From Phylloscopus collybita (taxonomy: Eukaryota > Chordata > Aves > Passeriformes > Phylloscopidae), in assembly GCA_027886175.1 (NCBI GenBank), contig JAJNNQ010000018.1, positions 15,047,001 through 15,111,000 on the forward strand: DNA of 64,000 nucleotides. The letters are read 5' to 3'. Positions 61,192 through 64,000 of the stretch are shown here, piece after piece. Under the pieces are notes generated by a model. It had not been told where the DNA came from. It saw nothing but the letters and a program-made list of their open reading frames with translations, and ran no database searches. Made by a program: the position numbers and the translations under genes. The first letter of the stretch is position 1; every line of letters begins with the position of its first letter.

Positions 61192-61986
61192 CTTTTTCCC
61201 CTCTATGAAGATTTCATTGTGTTTCTAATTCCTGAGGGGATCTGACTGTATGATCATGTTTTAGTCATGATTACTCAATTCGCTGGTCTGACTTTGCTTG
61301 TACTATGGGTGCTCCAAGTGCTTTGATGGTGCTCATTGCCATGCACAATTCAGGCCTGCCAGAGTCCTTGGAATACTTAATAATGTCTTTCCATGATCTC
61401 AAAATGACACACAATGGGGATATGTGACCTCTGCCTTTCAAAATCCATGAGTCATGTCTCTTATTTCTGAAATGCTTTGTTTGTTTTCAGTCATTTCATA
61501 CAGCTGTAAAGAGTAGAAACTCCTCACAAGAGTTAAGCTTCTCAAAACCAGGCTCTCAAAACTAAGCTGTTGCTGGATGGTATGAGCCAGGCAAGGCAGT
61601 GATCGCTGTACAGGACCATGACCGTCTGCAAAAGCTTCTCAGCTGAAAGCACCATGCAAAGGCAGAATGGCTCTGTCCTGGCTCTGTGGGCTTCTTATAA
61701 AAGAATCTTGTACAAGTCTTATACAAACAGTCTTAAATCAGCTTTGAAATCTCTAGGTCTGAACATAGACAGGGCCTGAGTGAGGAGATTTTGTCATCCC
61801 ATTCACCTGCAGTGCCAATGCCTGTGCTTGTACTAGCTCACCTGATCTCAGTGTTGGTGACAGGTCTGTGTGCAGTGCAGCCTTCCTTATGCTTTTGGTG
61901 TCTTTTGTTATTTTACTGGATTGTCCAGCTCTTTATGGATTGCCATAAGGTAGTCCTGACAGCAGCAGTGTCCTTTCTGCTGTCTG

Positions 61987-62020
61987 TCCGTCCATCCATC
62001 CATCCATCCATCCATCCATC
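61987..62020. repeat. TCCA tetranucleotide microsatellite
   Basis: About eight units of TCCA, the first a TCCG variant. The overlapping frame reads a Pro-Ser-Ile-His repeat that is an artefact. Confidence 0.95.
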
Positions 62021-62753
62021 TCATTTCCTGTGGTTGAAGAAGAATGGAAGCTAAGGTGCTGATTTTTTCCTGTTGGAGAGCATGCATGTTCCAGCTCTAA
62101 AGGTAACTGGTGGAGGTATCACCTATTAACCATATCAGCTCATACCAGCATTCCTCTGGGCTGAAATTGGCGGGTGTGCCTGTCAGAAAAAGAGGCAGAA
62201 CAGAAGCTGACTGATGAGGGCTCTTCTGACTCCTACAGCAGCAGGAATGCTGTCAGCCCTCATGCTCTGCGTTATTCCCATTGCACAACATTCCTGATTT
62301 GATATGGCAAATGGATAAAAAACCAGGAAGAACATGCATTAACCAGAATCCTGTTGTTAGAGCTTGGGGTGAGAGATGCAAGGCAGTGCAATGTGGGGAG
62401 CAAGAGTGAGCTCATGTGATAGTGTTTGTATATGTAAGTGCTCTTGGACCAAGGGCTGCTGTACAGTAGGCCAGCTCTTCTGCTGCCAAAGTGTGGCTTC
62501 ATACCCTCCCTTGTGCTGGCCCTCCCCCTCATGCCAAAATGCCTTTATTCCTCTTGCTAGGGACTATGACATATGTTGGAAGGTCTGCCTTTCTCTGGAA
62601 TATCAAATTAACTTATTCTGAGTACAAGCTAATATAGCAAATAAATGGCTTATGTCCTCTTTTGAAGTGTATCTCTTAAACACATCTCAGGAGGGATCAT
62701 TATGCATGCTGGACACAGTTCAAAGCAACAAAATACGTGTTCTTTCCATGGGC

Positions 62754-62755
<2 letters not shown>

Positions 62756-62807
<52 letters not shown>
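62756..62807. repeat. Homopolymer T-run, 52 nt
   Basis: Uninterrupted T from 62756 to 62807. If it is a reverse-strand poly(A) tail the retrocopy would lie downstream on the minus strand, but no gene sequence was recognised there. Confidence 0.95.
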
Positions 62808-62808
<1 letters not shown>

Positions 62809-62972
62809 TTACTTTTAAACTTGGCTTTTGGAAAGACGTGATGATGCCATATGAGCACTGCAGGTTGTATTGAAGGAAGAGCTTGTTGCTTGCATGATAA
62901 TTGGTCCCTGAAGTTCTTGCTGCTCCCATTTACTTCTTTGTAACAGAAGACCCTGCTATGTCTTGTCCTCAG

Positions 62973-63020
62973 GGATGGAAAAGTCTTATTATGAGGATGA
63001 CAGAGCTGCTGTGGTTGAAG
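62973..63020 (+). other. Possible 48-nt cassette exon in CLMN intron 1
   Basis: A pyrimidine-rich acceptor (ccctgctatgtcttgtcctcag) precedes 48 nt that end in GAAG|gtacag, a good donor. Joined to CLMN exon 1 (phase 1) the segment stays open and leaves in phase 1, so it could be included without shifting the frame. It would add about 16 mostly acidic residues (G-MEKSYYEDDRAAVVE). A 52-nt T-run lies 165 nt upstream. Splice-like pairs this short arise by chance in long introns, and no known calmin isoform with this insert comes to mind, so this is a hypothesis only. Confidence 0.2.
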
Positions 63021-64000
63021 GTACAGTGAAAACAGAGTATAGTTATTGGGGTTTTGCTTGAAAGAAGGTTTTCTTGCTATGGGTAATATTGTACATGAGG
63101 AATGTCTCTCTGGTAAATGTTATCTTTGGAAATGTCCATAAAGAGCACAGATATTTGCTTGGCACTTAAATACAAATTCTTTTACATTTGCCTTTCCTTC
63201 TGAGTGGATGCTCCATGCTGGCTATGAAGGATAGAGTGTGAATTTTCATGGTTGCTGCCATGTTCTCATTTGAAATTTGGAAAATAGTTGCAAAAAATAG
63301 CAAGGTGGAGAGGTGAAGCTACAGATGAACTATTTAATAATAAAGTGAAGAGGCATGTCAGTGTCAGTGTTGAAGATGCATGAAGTGTCTACAGCTCACC
63401 GTGCTGTGGTTTTTGATGACATTGGTTTAATGCTATAAAATGGTACAATTTTACAGTTGTATCCTCAGAACAAGGGAGCTCGTACACACATTGCTCTTCC
63501 TTGGGTTTTCATTCAAGCCTGCCTTCAGGCATATAGCTAAAATAGTGGAGCTCCATCAAGAGCATCAGTCAGTCACTTGAGGACTGCATTTCCACATTCT
63601 TGGAGACTTAGGAAAAACTGGGATTCTGAGTGTTACTGCAGGCCTTAATCCAAACCCAGTCCAAGATTTTGTCTGATACCTTCTAGTTTTGATTAAATGG
63701 TAAGCTGTGCCAATACTATTTCTGAACTATGTTAGTTCCTGCTGGAGCAAAGGAAAGACTGCTACTGATTTCAGAAAAATAATTCTCACTTTCGGTAGCT
63801 GGATAGCATCGTTCAGAAGGATACCCAGGACTTGCAGCTCACAATTCCCTGTGCTGCCTAAAGCAGTGCTCACCAGGGTTCAGAGGGGACTGGGCTTTCT
63901 GCTGTGCTGCCCACAAAGCCTGTGTTAGTGCTAGAGGGGCCAGGCTTGGGGTCTTGTGGGGGACACTGCATGACTGACTTTGCTGAATACTCAGAATTTT

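Larger units (their letters stand above)
22949..64000 (+). other. CLMN: CLMN intron 1 (start; continues beyond the window)
   Basis: The intron begins at the consensus donor after coding exon 1, and no CH-domain exon is recognisable before the window ends. The first 600 bp are still CpG island. The rest is AT-rich single-copy DNA with the listed repeats. Nothing gene-like was recognised in the gaps 23.56-31.0, 31.1-34.88, 34.91-42.37, 42.44-44.48, 44.62-46.04, 47.66-53.82, 54.35-56.45, 56.52-59.34, 59.65-61.11, 62.03-62.75 and 63.03-64.0 kb. Open frames there are under about 140 codons and resemble no family I know. Assignment of the far end to CLMN is inference, because another gene could lie inside the intron unseen. 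Confidence 0.75.

Overview
This is a window of vertebrate nuclear DNA, almost certainly from a bird and probably a passerine. Two clear CR1 LINE 3' ends (about 8.9 kb and 20.4-21.0 kb), both with avian-type tails, indicate a bird. A tRNA-Ile-headed SINE with a CR1-like tail at about 44.5 kb matches TguSINE1, a family described from zebra finch and other passerines. There are no L1 or Alu-type repeats, and no bacterial operons, phage or CRISPR.

The only gene I can support is the start of CLMN (calmin), on the + strand. A CpG island at about 22.3-23.55 kb holds its promoter, 5'UTR and first coding exon (22867-22948). That exon encodes the first 27 residues and ends in phase 1 at a consensus donor. 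The next coding exon, which opens the first calponin-homology domain, is not visible, so 22949-64000 is read as the start of a first intron longer than 41 kb.

Layout: 1-22.3 kb is intergenic or upstream DNA. It holds a GGGAC pentamer array (2.6 kb), a CpG-rich 17-bp minisatellite of about 34 copies (8.04-8.62 kb) followed by a CR1 end, a 44-nt A-run (18.95 kb) and a 0.6-kb CR1 (20.36-20.97 kb). From 22.3 to 23.55 kb is the CLMN CpG island. From 22.9 to 64 kb is intron 1, with the SINE (44.5 kb), an old CR1 remnant (46.7-47.1 kb), an inverted pair of an unidentified repeat (47.1-47.66 kb), a GC-rich partial duplication (53.9-54.2 kb), a (TA)27 array (56.46 kb), a 151-bp tandem duplication (59.34-59.64 kb), a TCCA array (62 kb), a 52-nt T-run (62.76 kb) and a possible 48-nt in-frame cassette exon (62.97 kb).

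Nearly all open reading frames are chance ORFs, GC-island shadows or readings of repeats. I see no evidence for a new enzymatic or defence system. The best leads are the possible cassette exon, the orphan GC-rich islands and the unidentified inverted repeat.
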